NCBI GenBank assembly: GCA_964350695.1
Contig: CAYGKM010000019.1
Span: 1 to 25,571, forward strand
DNA length: 25,571 nucleotides
Direction: 5' to 3'
Source: TMED27 sp964350695
GTDB taxonomy: Bacteria > Pseudomonadota > Alphaproteobacteria > Micavibrionales > Micavibrionaceae
The notes beneath the pieces were generated by a model. That model saw only the letters and a program-made list of their open reading frames with translations, was not told the origin of the DNA and searched no databases. The position numbers and the translations under genes were made by a program. Shown piece by piece: positions 8,352 through 16,832 of this stretch (its first letter is position 1; each line of letters opens with the position of its first letter).

Positions 8352-8719
8352 TTTTCTTCAATAAACTCTAAGGTCGTTTTGCCCGTAACCTTGCGGTAGA
8401 AGCAGGTCTTACGCCCTGTATGGCAGGCGGGCCCGGCTTTGACGGTGATCCAGATGCAGTCTTGGTCGCAATCGGTGCGCATGTCGATGATGGTTTGGAT
8501 GTTGCCGCTGGTCGCGCCTTTATGCCAGAGTTCATTGCGGCTGCGTGACCAGTAATGCGCCTCGCCTGTTTCGATGGATTTATTCAGCGCGTCTTGGTTC
8601 ATCCATGCGAACATTACGACTTCGCCGTTACTTTCGTTAGTGGCGATGCAAGGGATGAGGCCGCGATCATCAAAGCAGGGGGTGAAGATCGTGGTTTCTT
8701 CTAACTCTTTTTTATTCAT
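8348..8719 (-). CDS. hisI: Phosphoribosyl-AMP cyclohydrolase HisI
   Basis: Third step of histidine biosynthesis: opening of the adenine ring of phosphoribosyl-AMP. Counting from the ATG at 8719 (123 residues), the magnesium motif D83-C-D85-Q-D87 and the zinc cysteines C84, C99 (in G-P-A-C-H-T-G) and C106 (in C-F-Y-R) are all present. So is the family block W-S-R-S-R-N-E-L-W-H-K-G-x-T-S-G-N (57-73). An upstream ATG at 8746 is in frame, but 8719 gives a 4-base ATGA overlap with the preceding gene's stop and the usual N-terminus, so I prefer it. It is the monofunctional form, without a HisE domain. It ends a gshB - membrane protein - hisI operon, away from other his genes. Confidence 0.96.
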   Translation of the reverse strand: MNKKELEETTIFTPCFDDRGLIPCIATNESNGEVVMFAWMNQDALNKSIETGEAHYWSRSRNELWHKGATSGNIQTIIDMRTDCDQDCIWITVKAGPACHTGRKTCFYRKVTGKTTLEFIEEN

Positions 8720-9183
8720 CGTCTCAGTCTCACTTTGTCTGTCCATTCGCCGGTGTCATATTTGAAGTAATAATCCTGCTTTGTACGCGGGTCGCGGAAA
8801 GAACAGAATAAATCCCTGTCTGCGGGGCGGTTGCCGATTTTTCCGAAGCCTGTGTCATAGAACACGATTTTGGGATATTTGATGCGTTTGAAGTGTTGAA
8901 GTTTGCCATTCACTTTGACGTTTTTAAGCAGCGTATTGCCGAGGGTCAGGCGCGCGTCATTTTGCACCACGGTGGCCATTGAATTTTCACAAAGAATGCT
9001 GGCAATCTGAAGTTCGTTGCGCACTTCCTCATGATATTTTTTGCCGTATGCGCCGCCAATTACGACGTAAATAAGCCCTGCAACAACAATGATAGCGGCG
9101 ATGATTTTGGATTTGGGTTGGTTTTTGATTTTCCCCCAAAGTTCTTGTACATGCTCGGCGAAATCCATCTTACGATAGCCCAT
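8716..9183 (-). CDS. Uncharacterised protein with one N-terminal membrane segment, 155 aa
   Basis: I do not recognise this family. A short cytoplasmic N-terminus is followed by one strongly hydrophobic segment at about residues 27-47 (I-I-A-A-I-I-V-V-A-G-L-I-Y). The following, probably periplasmic, domain of about 105 residues is rich in Lys, Asp and aromatics and carries two cysteines (C65 and about C126). Its start overlaps the gshB stop in TAATG and its stop overlaps the hisI start in ATGA. It is therefore sandwiched with translational coupling on both sides, strong evidence that it is a real gene. The second Met (residue 6) is an alternative start but would break the TAATG coupling. Confidence 0.8.
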   Translation of the reverse strand: MGYRKMDFAEHVQELWGKIKNQPKSKIIAAIIVVAGLIYVVIGGAYGKKYHEEVRNELQIASILCENSMATVVQNDARLTLGNTLLKNVKVNGKLQHFKRIKYPKIVFYDTGFGKIGNRPADRDLFCSFRDPRTKQDYYFKYDTGEWTDKVRLRR

Positions 9184-10148
9184 TATGCGCTCGCTTTATT
9201 GGTTTTGAGGTGTGTTTTCAGGCGCGCTTCAAAGGCGTCCCAGATCGGTTCTTCACATTTAATGCCCTGCATCTTGTAGATTTGCTGAAGCCCTGTCGGG
9301 GATTTGGGGTTAATTTCCGTGACGTAATCGCCGATGACATCAAGGCCGACGAAGACAAGGCCGCGCTTTATTAGCTCGGGTTTCAGGATTTCACAAATTT
9401 CGCGTTCTCGGGGGGTGATCTCCGCGATTTCGGCTTTGCCGCCAACGGCGAGGTTGCCGCGGATCGAGCCTGTAGGGGGGACGCGGAGCAGTGCGCCGAC
9501 CGGCTCGCCTTCCACAACGATGATGCGTTTATCGCCCTGCTTGATTTCGGGGATGAATTTTTGCACCACAAACGGGTCAGGATGGAGGCGGCAGAACATC
9601 TCGTGGATGGTTTTGAGGTTATCATCGCCTTCTTGCAGGTGATAGACATCCATGCCGCCAAAGCCGTTTAGGGGTTTGATGATGATGTCTTTATATTCCG
9701 CCAAAAAGCTTTCAATATCTTCAAGGTTTCGGGAGATGAGCGTGGGGGGCGCGATTTCGGGGTAGAGCGTGGGGAGGAGTTTTTCAACGCTTTCACGCAC
9801 GCCTGACGGGTCATTCAGCACCAGAGTGCTTGTGTTGTCCAGCATATGCGCGGCAGCGGCGTAGCGGCGAGGGCCGTTATTATCCTGACGCATCAAGATA
9901 AGGTCAAAATCATCGAGCTTGGTGCGTTTAAATTCGCCAAGTGTGCAGTGATTGTCCTTTTTGCGGCGGAATTTTAGCGGCGCTGCGAGAGCAGTGATGA
10001 CGCCGTTTTTAATGCTCAATGTATCGGGAGAGTAGTAGAATAAATTATGGCCGCGCTTTTGCGCTTCCAGCCCCAAAACAAAGGTTGAGTCTTTTTCGAC
10101 GTTGATTCCTTGCGGGGGATCCATCTGCAGGGCGACATCAAAACTCAT
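9183..10148 (-). CDS. gshB: Glutathione synthetase GshB (ATP-grasp)
   Basis: Ligates gamma-glutamylcysteine and glycine with ATP to make glutathione. The frame is open further upstream, but the ATG at 10148 gives 321 residues (E. coli GshB has 316) and the typical N-terminus ending M-D-P-P-Q-G-I-N. AGGA lies eight bases upstream of this start. Family motifs include N-D-P-S-G-V-R-E-S-V-E-K, the ATP-grasp I-I-K-P-L-N-G-F-G-G, and G-D-K-R-I-I-V-V-E-G-E-P-V-G-A. Near the C-terminus E-I-N-P-K-S-P-T-G-L supplies metal ligands. First gene of the three-gene minus-strand operon; divergent from the helicase gene across 76 bases. gshA is not in the window. Confidence 0.97.
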   Translation of the reverse strand: MSFDVALQMDPPQGINVEKDSTFVLGLEAQKRGHNLFYYSPDTLSIKNGVITALAAPLKFRRKKDNHCTLGEFKRTKLDDFDLILMRQDNNGPRRYAAAAHMLDNTSTLVLNDPSGVRESVEKLLPTLYPEIAPPTLISRNLEDIESFLAEYKDIIIKPLNGFGGMDVYHLQEGDDNLKTIHEMFCRLHPDPFVVQKFIPEIKQGDKRIIVVEGEPVGALLRVPPTGSIRGNLAVGGKAEIAEITPREREICEILKPELIKRGLVFVGLDVIGDYVTEINPKSPTGLQQIYKMQGIKCEEPIWDAFEARLKTHLKTNKASA

Positions 10149-10158
10149 TCCATTAATC

Positions 10159-10210
10159 CTAACAGTTGATTTCTTATTGTTTTTATAATACTTAGTGTCA
10201 TCACAATGAA
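10159..10210. promoter_or_regulatory. Candidate overlapping divergent promoters for gshB and the rhlE-type helicase
   Basis: On the plus strand a perfect TATAAT at 10184-10189 lies 19 bases after CTAACA (10159-10164), directed at the helicase. On the minus strand TATAAA (10187-10182) lies 17 bases after TTCATT (10210-10205), directed at gshB. The two -10 boxes share 10184-10187, so the two polymerases could not bind at once. Both -35 boxes are weak. This is pattern matching only. Confidence 0.4.
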
Positions 10211-10224
10211 AAGAAATAATATTT

Positions 10225-11646
10225 ATGCTCTTTAAAGATCTCGGTCTGAACGACAACATCCTCAAAGCGATTAGCGAGTGCGGTTATGAATCGCCAACGC
10301 CCATTCAGGAGCAAGCGATCCCGCATGTGCTGATGGCGCGTGATGTGGTGGGCTTGGCGCAAACCGGCACGGGGAAGACGGCGGGCTTTACACTGCCGAT
10401 GATTGAAGTGTTGGCGGGTGGCCGCGCAAAGGCGCGTATGCCCCGCTCTTTGGTGCTTTCGCCTACGCGGGAATTGGCGGCGCAGATTGCCGAAAACTTT
10501 GAGACATACGGGAAATATACCGAACTCAGCATGGCTTTGTTGACGGGCGGAACATCTATGAACGACCAGATCAAGAAACTTGAGCGCGGCGTAGATGTAT
10601 TGATCGCCACGCCGGGGCGGATGATTGATTTGTTCGAGCGCGGTAAAATCCTGCTGACGGATATTAAAATTCTGGTGATTGACGAAGCCGACCGTATGCT
10701 GGATATGGGTTTTATTCCCGATATTGAAAAAATAATTAAATTATTGCCGTTTAATCGCCAGACGCTTTTGTTTTCTGCGACGATGGCCCCTGAAATTCAA
10801 AAATTGACCGAGAAATTCCTCAGTAATCCAAGAATTGTTGAAGCGTCTGCACCTGCGACGACGGCAACGACTGTGGAACAGTTTGTGGTGCATTGCAGCC
10901 CGAAGGATAAAGAGAAAATCCTTGAGCGTCTTATTCGTGAAGAAAAAGTCCAGAACGCCTTTATCTTCTGTAACCGCAAGCGCGACATTGACGGGCTTGT
11001 GCGGTATTTGAAGGGTAAAGGCTATGATGCCAAAGGTTTGCACGGGGATATGGCGCAGAAGTTGCGGACAGAAACCTTGCAGGACGTGAAAGACGGCAAG
11101 GTCAGTCTTTTGGTTTGTAGTGATGTGGCGGGGCGCGGGCTTGATGTTACGGGCTTGAGCCACGTGTTTAACTATGATGTGCCGATGAACGCAGATGATT
11201 ATGTGCACCGCATTGGCCGCACGGGCCGCGCAGGCGCGGATGGGCGGGCGTGGATGCTTGCGACATCGCGCGAGGCGAAATATCTGGACGCGATTGAGAA
11301 GCTGACGAAGAAGCCGATACAGGTTGCCAATGTCGGCGGTGAGCAAACGACGGATAAGACATCACAAAAAGCTTCGTCTAAAAAATCAGATAAGCCTGCG
11401 GAGAAATCTGCGGAAAAACCTTCTGCGCCCAAGAAAGACCATAAGCGCAGCGATGAAAAGCCCCGTCAGGAAAAGGCTTCAGGCAAGCCAAAACAAAGCG
11501 ATAAGCCCGTCAGAAAGGCGCAAGAGCCAATCCGTCAGGATGAAGTTTCTGCCAAGCCGCGCAAAAGCCGCGATGATGACGATGATTCAGATGATGGCGG
11601 CGTAAAAGGTTTCGGGAACGAATTGCCGAGCTTTTTCTCTAACTAA
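10225..11646 (+). CDS. rhlE: DEAD-box ATP-dependent RNA helicase, RhlE type
   Basis: 473 residues. It remodels RNA duplexes, typically in ribosome assembly, cold response or RNA decay. The two RecA-like domains hold all the motifs: the Q motif (P-T-P-I-Q, near residue 25), Walker A A45-Q-T-G-T-G-K51-T, D153-E-A-D156, S184-A-T186 and H328-R-I-G-R-T-G-R335. From about residue 373 a 100-residue tail begins. It is low-complexity, Lys/Ser/Pro-rich, and turns acidic (D-D-D-D-D-S-D-D) before a short hydrophobic end. Such tails vary among RhlE proteins and often bind RNA. The ribosome binding site is weak (AAAAGAAA). The assignment as RhlE rather than another DEAD-box subgroup rests on the core motifs and length. 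Confidence 0.93.
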   Translation: MLFKDLGLNDNILKAISECGYESPTPIQEQAIPHVLMARDVVGLAQTGTGKTAGFTLPMIEVLAGGRAKARMPRSLVLSPTRELAAQIAENFETYGKYTELSMALLTGGTSMNDQIKKLERGVDVLIATPGRMIDLFERGKILLTDIKILVIDEADRMLDMGFIPDIEKIIKLLPFNRQTLLFSATMAPEIQKLTEKFLSNPRIVEASAPATTATTVEQFVVHCSPKDKEKILERLIREEKVQNAFIFCNRKRDIDGLVRYLKGKGYDAKGLHGDMAQKLRTETLQDVKDGKVSLLVCSDVAGRGLDVTGLSHVFNYDVPMNADDYVHRIGRTGRAGADGRAWMLATSREAKYLDAIEKLTKKPIQVANVGGEQTTDKTSQKASSKKSDKPAEKSAEKPSAPKKDHKRSDEKPRQEKASGKPKQSDKPVRKAQEPIRQDEVSAKPRKSRDDDDDSDDGGVKGFGNELPSFFSN

Positions 11647-11652
11647 CCCCTT

Positions 11653-11710
11653 GCTCTTATGCCCCGTAAAGGGCAGAATTATTAAAGGTTTTGATCCTAG
11701 CCTTAAGAGC
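11653..11710 (+). promoter_or_regulatory. Possible structured leader before lptD
   Basis: GCTCTTA at 11653-11659 is the exact reverse complement of TAAGAGC at 11704-11710. Between them lies a small hairpin, GCCC (11661-11664) with GGGC (11671-11674). The right arm covers AAGAG, the only Shine-Dalgarno-like motif before the lptD ATG at 11719. It could fold as an initiation-masking leader, or be chance; the outer stem is only 7 bp. Confidence 0.25.
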
Positions 11711-11718
11711 TTTCCTTT

Positions 11719-14082
11719 ATGCGTTTTTCAATTTTCACTCTCGCAACGTTTTCAGTGCTTGCCGCGCCGCATACCTCGCATGCGCAATTCCTGACGGGTT
11801 ACACGGAGACATCACCTATTGCAGAAACGCTTGAGACCCCAGAAGCGCCCCCTGCATTGCCGAGCGCGGATATGGGGCAGCAAGATTATACGCCTCTTAT
11901 TACGCGCGGCGTGCCAGTGCGCGGTAATATCCCGAGTTCTGTTATCGCTTCGCCGCCATCGGATCAGGAGCCGGTGGATTTGGAGGCTGATAGCCTTTCA
12001 TATGATGATGGCAGGGAGATTGTTACGGCGTCCGGTGATGCGTTTTTAACGCAAGGACAGCGCATCTTGCGGGCCAATAACATGGCGTATGATTTGGCGC
12101 AGGATGAAGCGGTGGCGTCGGGCAATGTTGTGCTGAACGAGGCGAATGGCGATATTCACTTGGCGGATACGGCGCGGTATAAGAACACTCTGCAAGACGG
12201 ATATGTGCAGAATTTGCGCACGACGCTCAATGACGGTTCTAATTTCAGGGCGGAAGAAGGCTTGCATCAGGGCGGCACAAAGACCGTTATGAACAAAGCT
12301 TCATACACGCCGTGCGAGCCTTGTAAAGCCGATCCTGAAAAACCGCCGACATGGGGTATTAAAGCCCGCGAGGTTGAACATGACAAGGAGGAGCATCGCG
12401 TAAAATATAAGGATGCGACGTTCGAGGCTCTGGGCGTTCCGATCATGTATACACCGTATTTTTCGCATGCAGACGGGACAATCACACAAGAAAGCGGGTT
12501 TTTGGCCCCTTCGGCGGGATATCGCAGCGAGCTTGGCGGGTTTGTAGAAAGCAGTTATTACTGGGCGATTGCGCCGGATCAAGATGCTACGTTGGGTATG
12601 ATGGTGATGACGGAGCAAGCGCCTTTGGCCTTGGCGGAATATCGCAAGCGTTGGAGTGAGGCTTCACTCGAGCTTAGCGGCGGCGTAACATATTCCGACA
12701 GAACAGAAAGCACGGCAGGGCGGCGCGAAGCCGAAAACGACGAATTGCGCGGCCATGTTTTTGCCAATGCGCTTTGGGACATGAATGATAAATGGCGGTC
12801 AGGAATTAATGCGCAATGGACATCTGATGATCAATATATGCGCCAATATGATTTCACGAATGAAGATGTGCTTGAAAACGAGATTTATGCCGAGCGGTTT
12901 TCAGGGCGGAATTATGCCAGCGGGCGCTTGATTGCATACAAGGATATACGTATTCGTGAGGTTGAGGATCAGCCGAATGTTGTGCCTGAGATTATAGCCA
13001 ATTTTCAAGGAGAGCCGGGCGCGGTTCCGCTTGTGAAGGGGAGTTGGTATGCGAATAACTCTTTGCTTGGTTTGACGCGGGAAGGTGACGAGCAGGACTT
13101 GATGCGGGCGAGCACTGATTTGGGATGGAAGCGGCGGTTTATTTCCGATTACGGGCTTTTGACCAGTTTCCGCACCAGCTTGCGCGCCGATGCGTTTTTT
13201 ACGAATGATCGCGATAATTCTCCGGTAGGTTCAGGCAAGAGCAGGTCCGGCACGGATGTGCGGGTTTTCCCGCAAGCGCATATGCAGACCAGCTATCCGA
13301 TGGCTAAGGAGTATGAGACATTTCAGGCTAAATTCGAGCCAATATTTGCGTTGACGGCGGCGCCGAACCATATTGAAAACGAGAATATTCCGAATGAAGA
13401 CAGCCGTGACGTGCAGATTGATTCCAGTAATTTGTTCGAGCCAAACCGTTTTCCGGGATTGGATAAAATTGAAGACCAGAGCCGTTTAACATATGGTATT
13501 CGTTCCGGGCTTTTCGGGTATGGCAACAGCTATGCTGATTTCTTTATCGGGCAAAGTTATCGTCTTGATGCTTCGAATAATCCGTTTCCGAATGGTTCGG
13601 GGCTGGAAAATCAGGAATCCGATATTGTCGGGAGTTTTTCAGGACAATATAAAGACCGCTATTATCTGGATTATAAATACCAGTTAGGGTCCCGCGATCT
13701 TGCCGCCCGCCGCCACGAAGTCAATGCCAGCGCGGATTGGAACAGATTCCGCTTGAACGGGAATTATATTTTTGCGCGCGCGCTTGATGGGACAAATATT
13801 GATGAAACCCGCGAGCAGGTTGAGGCCAATGCTCAGTTTTACTTGAATGAAAACTGGCGTTTAACGGGCGGGGGTACGCATGATTTCGGGGTTGATCCCG
13901 GCCCGCGTGAAACCTATCTGGGTATAGATTATCTGGGGCAATGTTTGTTCTGGTCTTTGACGGGGCAGAAGAATTACACAAATGATGAAACAGGCGATAG
14001 CGGGACAGAGATTTTGTTCAGAATCGGTTTGAAAAATCTGGGTGATTTTGAAACCTCGGATTATCGTGAAAACGAGCTGTAA
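11719..14082 (+). CDS. lptD: LPS-assembly outer-membrane protein LptD
   Basis: 787 residues. LptD is the outer-membrane translocon that, with LptE, inserts lipopolysaccharide into the outer leaflet. It has a cleavable signal peptide (residues 1-22, ending S-H-A before Q23). An OstA/LptA-like beta-jellyroll repeat region follows (about 70-200: V-D-L-E-A-D-S-L-S-Y, then A-S-G-D-A, A-S-G-N-V). The rest is a long, aromatic-rich, alternating beta-barrel domain. Cysteines C199 and C202 (C-E-P-C) and C742 in the last strands fit the interdomain disulfides known in LptD, although only three cysteines are present where E. coli has four. The neighbours surA, pdxA and ksgA that often accompany it are absent here. 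The next gene is an unrelated permease, 100 bases on. Confidence 0.95.
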   Translation: MRFSIFTLATFSVLAAPHTSHAQFLTGYTETSPIAETLETPEAPPALPSADMGQQDYTPLITRGVPVRGNIPSSVIASPPSDQEPVDLEADSLSYDDGREIVTASGDAFLTQGQRILRANNMAYDLAQDEAVASGNVVLNEANGDIHLADTARYKNTLQDGYVQNLRTTLNDGSNFRAEEGLHQGGTKTVMNKASYTPCEPCKADPEKPPTWGIKAREVEHDKEEHRVKYKDATFEALGVPIMYTPYFSHADGTITQESGFLAPSAGYRSELGGFVESSYYWAIAPDQDATLGMMVMTEQAPLALAEYRKRWSEASLELSGGVTYSDRTESTAGRREAENDELRGHVFANALWDMNDKWRSGINAQWTSDDQYMRQYDFTNEDVLENEIYAERFSGRNYASGRLIAYKDIRIREVEDQPNVVPEIIANFQGEPGAVPLVKGSWYANNSLLGLTREGDEQDLMRASTDLGWKRRFISDYGLLTSFRTSLRADAFFTNDRDNSPVGSGKSRSGTDVRVFPQAHMQTSYPMAKEYETFQAKFEPIFALTAAPNHIENENIPNEDSRDVQIDSSNLFEPNRFPGLDKIEDQSRLTYGIRSGLFGYGNSYADFFIGQSYRLDASNNPFPNGSGLENQESDIVGSFSGQYKDRYYLDYKYQLGSRDLAARRHEVNASADWNRFRLNGNYIFARALDGTNIDETREQVEANAQFYLNENWRLTGGGTHDFGVDPGPRETYLGIDYLGQCLFWSLTGQKNYTNDETGDSGTEILFRIGLKNLGDFETSDYRENEL

Positions 14083-14181
14083 GCCCGCGTTAAATTTTTC
14101 CCTAAGCCATTGCATATCAATCAATCAGCACATAGTCTTGATGCTGTATTCTTTTTGTACATTTAAGAAAGATCCAAGGCC

Positions 14182-16080
14182 GTGAACATATTGGTCAATT
14201 CTGACATTCATATGTGGTTTGCGCTGTTGCTCGCTCTGGCTGCGACAATTGCCTTCATTCGCGAGAAACTTCCTATTGAGGTTACGAGTGTTGCGCTGCT
14301 TGCCAGTTTGCTGGTCTTCGGGCAGTTTTTTCCGCTGCCGGATGCGGTGGGCCGCAACCAGCTTGATTCCTATGCGCTTCTTGCAGGGTTTTCTAATCCG
14401 TCACTCATTGCGGTGCTTGCGCTTTTGGTGATGGGGCAGGGCATTATTCAAACCGACGCATTACGCGTGGTTACAAATGTCTTTTCAAAAGCGCGTAAGG
14501 GTTTTGCGCTGATTTCGATTATCGGCATTTTGATTTTCGTGTGCGTGGTGAGTGCGTTTATGAACAATACGCCGCTTGTCATTATTACGATCCCTATTCT
14601 GCAGGCCTTGGCGGTTTCGATCGGGGTGTCGGAAAGCCGCTTGATGATACCGCTTAGCTATGTTGCGATTTTGGGCGGGATGACGACATTGATAGGGTCT
14701 TCGACCAATCTTTTGGTTTCAAGTGCGATGACGGAGCTTGGCTATCAGCCTTTAAATTTCTTTGATTTTGTTGTGCCTGGCGCGATGCTGGCGGGGATTG
14801 GTTTTTTGTATGTGCTTTTGATTGTGCCGAGGCTTATGCCGACGCGGTCTAATATGGCGCAGGATTTGGCGGGCTCGCAAAAAGAATTTGTCGCCGAATT
14901 GGATGTGAGTGAAGATTCCAAGCTTGTGGGTATGGAATGCGAAGAGGGAAAGTTCCCTGAATTGGGGGCTTTGAATGTGAAGCTCATTCAGCGCGGCGGG
15001 CATTTGATTTTACCGCCGTTTGAGGGTTATGCGATTGAAGCGGGCGATACGTTGATTGTCGCGTCCAGCCGCGAAACGCTGGCGGATTTGCTGTCGAAGT
15101 TTCCGGGCTTCTTGCTGTCGGAAGAAGAAGAGGAGTTTATCGAAAAGCACAAGCAAGCCGAGCTTGAGCGTGAAACGGTTGTAAAAGAAACTCAGGCGGC
15201 CGAAACGCGCGTTCTGGCAGAGCTTATGATTACCCCTGCATCGAAGATGATTGATATGTCGCTGGAGCGCGTGAACTTTCACCGTCAGTTCGGGGTGATT
15301 GTTTTGGGTATTCAGCGCCGCGCGAAAGTGGTGCGCCGCCGTTTGGGGCGCATTCGCCTTGAGCCGGGGGATGTTTTGTTGGTGGCGGGGAAGCGTTCAA
15401 TCGTGGATTCTATGCGTTTTAGCCGTGATTTCATTGTGCTTTCGGGGTCAAAGCAGGATTTGCCTGTGCCGGGCAAAGCGCCGGTGGCAGGCGGAATTTT
15501 TCTCGGCACAATTGTGCTTGCTGCGCTCGGGATTGCGAGCATTCCCGTGGCGGCGATTGGCGGGGCGGTGCTGATGATTGCGACGGGGTGTTTGAATATA
15601 CGCCAAGCGATGCGGGCGCTTGATCGGAAAATCTTTTTCCTTGTCGGGGCGATGCTGGCGCTTGGGGTTATTTTAGATGCGTCGGGCGCGGCGCGTTATA
15701 TCGCCGAGTTGATGATTGACCTGCCGATTGCCAAGACGCCGCTGACGATGGTTGCGCTTCTTTTCATCGTTGTGGCGTTTATGACGAATATTTTAAGCAA
15801 TAATGCCTGTGCGATTTTGTTTACGCCTATTGCAATGAACTTGGCGGGGAGCGTTCAGGTGCCTGCAGGGTTCGAGCATGATATTGCCTTTATCTTTGCC
15901 ATCACGGTTATTTTTGCCGCGAACTGTTCTTTTGCCTCACCGATCGGGTATCAGACCAATTTGCTTGTTATGGGGCCGGGGCATTATCGTTTTCGCGATT
16001 TCCTGAAAGGGGGCATACCTCTTGTTCTTCTGCTGTGGGTATCTTATATTCTGATCGCTAAGTATTACTTCGGCCTTTAG
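14182..16080 (+). CDS. SLC13 (DASS)-family permease with two TrkA-C domains
   Basis: 632 residues. Sodium-coupled anion transporter type; substrates in the superfamily include sulfate, dicarboxylates and citrate, and cannot be told here. Membrane segments occupy about residues 10-215 and 430-632. The paired transport motifs are visible: N128-N129-T-P with G172-S-S-T-N176-L in the first half, and N540-N541-A-C in the second. Between them are two cytosolic regulatory TrkA-C (RCK_C) domains, about 220-295 and 340-420, joined by a charged Glu/Lys coiled segment. This layout resembles the SLC13 subgroup found in sulfate permeases of cyanobacteria and algae. It starts with GTG, with AAGG just before it; an ATG at 14212 is an alternative. 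A coiled-coil gene follows after 26 bases and may be cotranscribed. Confidence 0.93.
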   Translation: MNILVNSDIHMWFALLLALAATIAFIREKLPIEVTSVALLASLLVFGQFFPLPDAVGRNQLDSYALLAGFSNPSLIAVLALLVMGQGIIQTDALRVVTNVFSKARKGFALISIIGILIFVCVVSAFMNNTPLVIITIPILQALAVSIGVSESRLMIPLSYVAILGGMTTLIGSSTNLLVSSAMTELGYQPLNFFDFVVPGAMLAGIGFLYVLLIVPRLMPTRSNMAQDLAGSQKEFVAELDVSEDSKLVGMECEEGKFPELGALNVKLIQRGGHLILPPFEGYAIEAGDTLIVASSRETLADLLSKFPGFLLSEEEEEFIEKHKQAELERETVVKETQAAETRVLAELMITPASKMIDMSLERVNFHRQFGVIVLGIQRRAKVVRRRLGRIRLEPGDVLLVAGKRSIVDSMRFSRDFIVLSGSKQDLPVPGKAPVAGGIFLGTIVLAALGIASIPVAAIGGAVLMIATGCLNIRQAMRALDRKIFFLVGAMLALGVILDASGAARYIAELMIDLPIAKTPLTMVALLFIVVAFMTNILSNNACAILFTPIAMNLAGSVQVPAGFEHDIAFIFAITVIFAANCSFASPIGYQTNLLVMGPGHYRFRDFLKGGIPLVLLLWVSYILIAKYYFGL

Positions 16081-16106
16081 TGCCGCTTAAAAAAACATAG
16101 AGAATT

Positions 16107-16832
16107 ATGCGCATTACTCCGTACAACCCACAGAGCCGATACCGGAAAAAATCTGCCAATCAAATGGCGGCTTTTTTTACGGTGCTTACGATTTTGGGCC
16201 TTGCCTTCGGGATTGGTTTTTGGATGGGGAAACAAAGCGCAGGCCACGGGGAGCGATCATTAAAGAAGCAGCTTGTTGAAGTGCGGGCGGAGCGCGACAC
16301 ATTGCAGGACACAGTCACGGAAGCGCGCGCCGAGGCGCAAACGGCTGTGGCGCGTTATGAACAGCTGCAATCTGAATATAATAAAACCGTTCCGGAAGGC
16401 CCGATGCGTGATTTGGTCACGATGCTGGGACAGCAGATAGAAGAAGGGCGTGACCCGAAGCGCCTTGCGTTCCTTATTCGCTCTGCGAGGCCGCCGCGCA
16501 ACTGCACGGAGCCCGAGACCAAGCGATTTGTTTTGACGACGCCGACCTATAACGGGCCGGGGGGCAAGATTACGTTGGCGGATGGCGCGCTTGTGGTGAC
16601 GGGCAGCGGCGAGTCTGCGGTGAACGCGAAAGGTCAGCCGGAGGCGTGGTATGACCCGTTGAAAAAGGTTTCGATTGATTTTATTGCGCTTGGCGGCGTG
16701 AAAGAGACGAAGAGCGGAATTATGCCCATTCACCATTCTGTGGTTGTGGGCGCGAAGGAATATCGTTTAACGATTTCCGATGCGGCGAAATCCTTTGCCA
16801 AGGTCAGCTTTGATAGCTGTGATTATCCTTAA
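16107..16832 (+). CDS. Uncharacterised membrane-anchored coiled-coil protein, 241 aa
   Basis: Not a family I can name. A basic N-terminus (R-Y-R-K-K) is followed by one membrane segment at residues 20-41. Residues 50-95 show heptad-like charged sequence (L-K-K-Q-L-V-E-V-R-A-E-R-D-T-L), a probable coiled coil. The C-terminal domain (about 100-241) appears beta-rich and likely periplasmic, with two cysteines near residues 132 and 239 that could pair. The basic N-terminus favours a type II orientation, with the C-terminal domain outside. It follows the permease by 26 bases and its stop overlaps that of the convergent YdbH-like gene in TTAA (16829-16832). A GAGA lies just before the ATG. Confidence 0.75.
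   Translation: MRITPYNPQSRYRKKSANQMAAFFTVLTILGLAFGIGFWMGKQSAGHGERSLKKQLVEVRAERDTLQDTVTEARAEAQTAVARYEQLQSEYNKTVPEGPMRDLVTMLGQQIEEGRDPKRLAFLIRSARPPRNCTEPETKRFVLTTPTYNGPGGKITLADGALVVTGSGESAVNAKGQPEAWYDPLKKVSIDFIALGGVKETKSGIMPIHHSVVVGAKEYRLTISDAAKSFAKVSFDSCDYP

Noticed and set aside
8720..8746. Upstream ATG for hisI giving 132 residues
   Set aside because: It would overlap the preceding gene by 31 bases; the ATGA overlap at 8716-8719 fits the family N-terminus better.
10149..10265. N-terminal extension of gshB (39 extra codons)
   Set aside because: The extension runs into the 5' end of the divergent helicase gene and across promoter-like sequence. The start at 10148 matches family length and has AGGA upstream.
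15121..15190. Glu-rich linker in the SLC13 permease as a sign of fusion or frameshift
   Set aside because: Charged linkers between two TrkA-C domains are ordinary, and the frame is intact through both halves.
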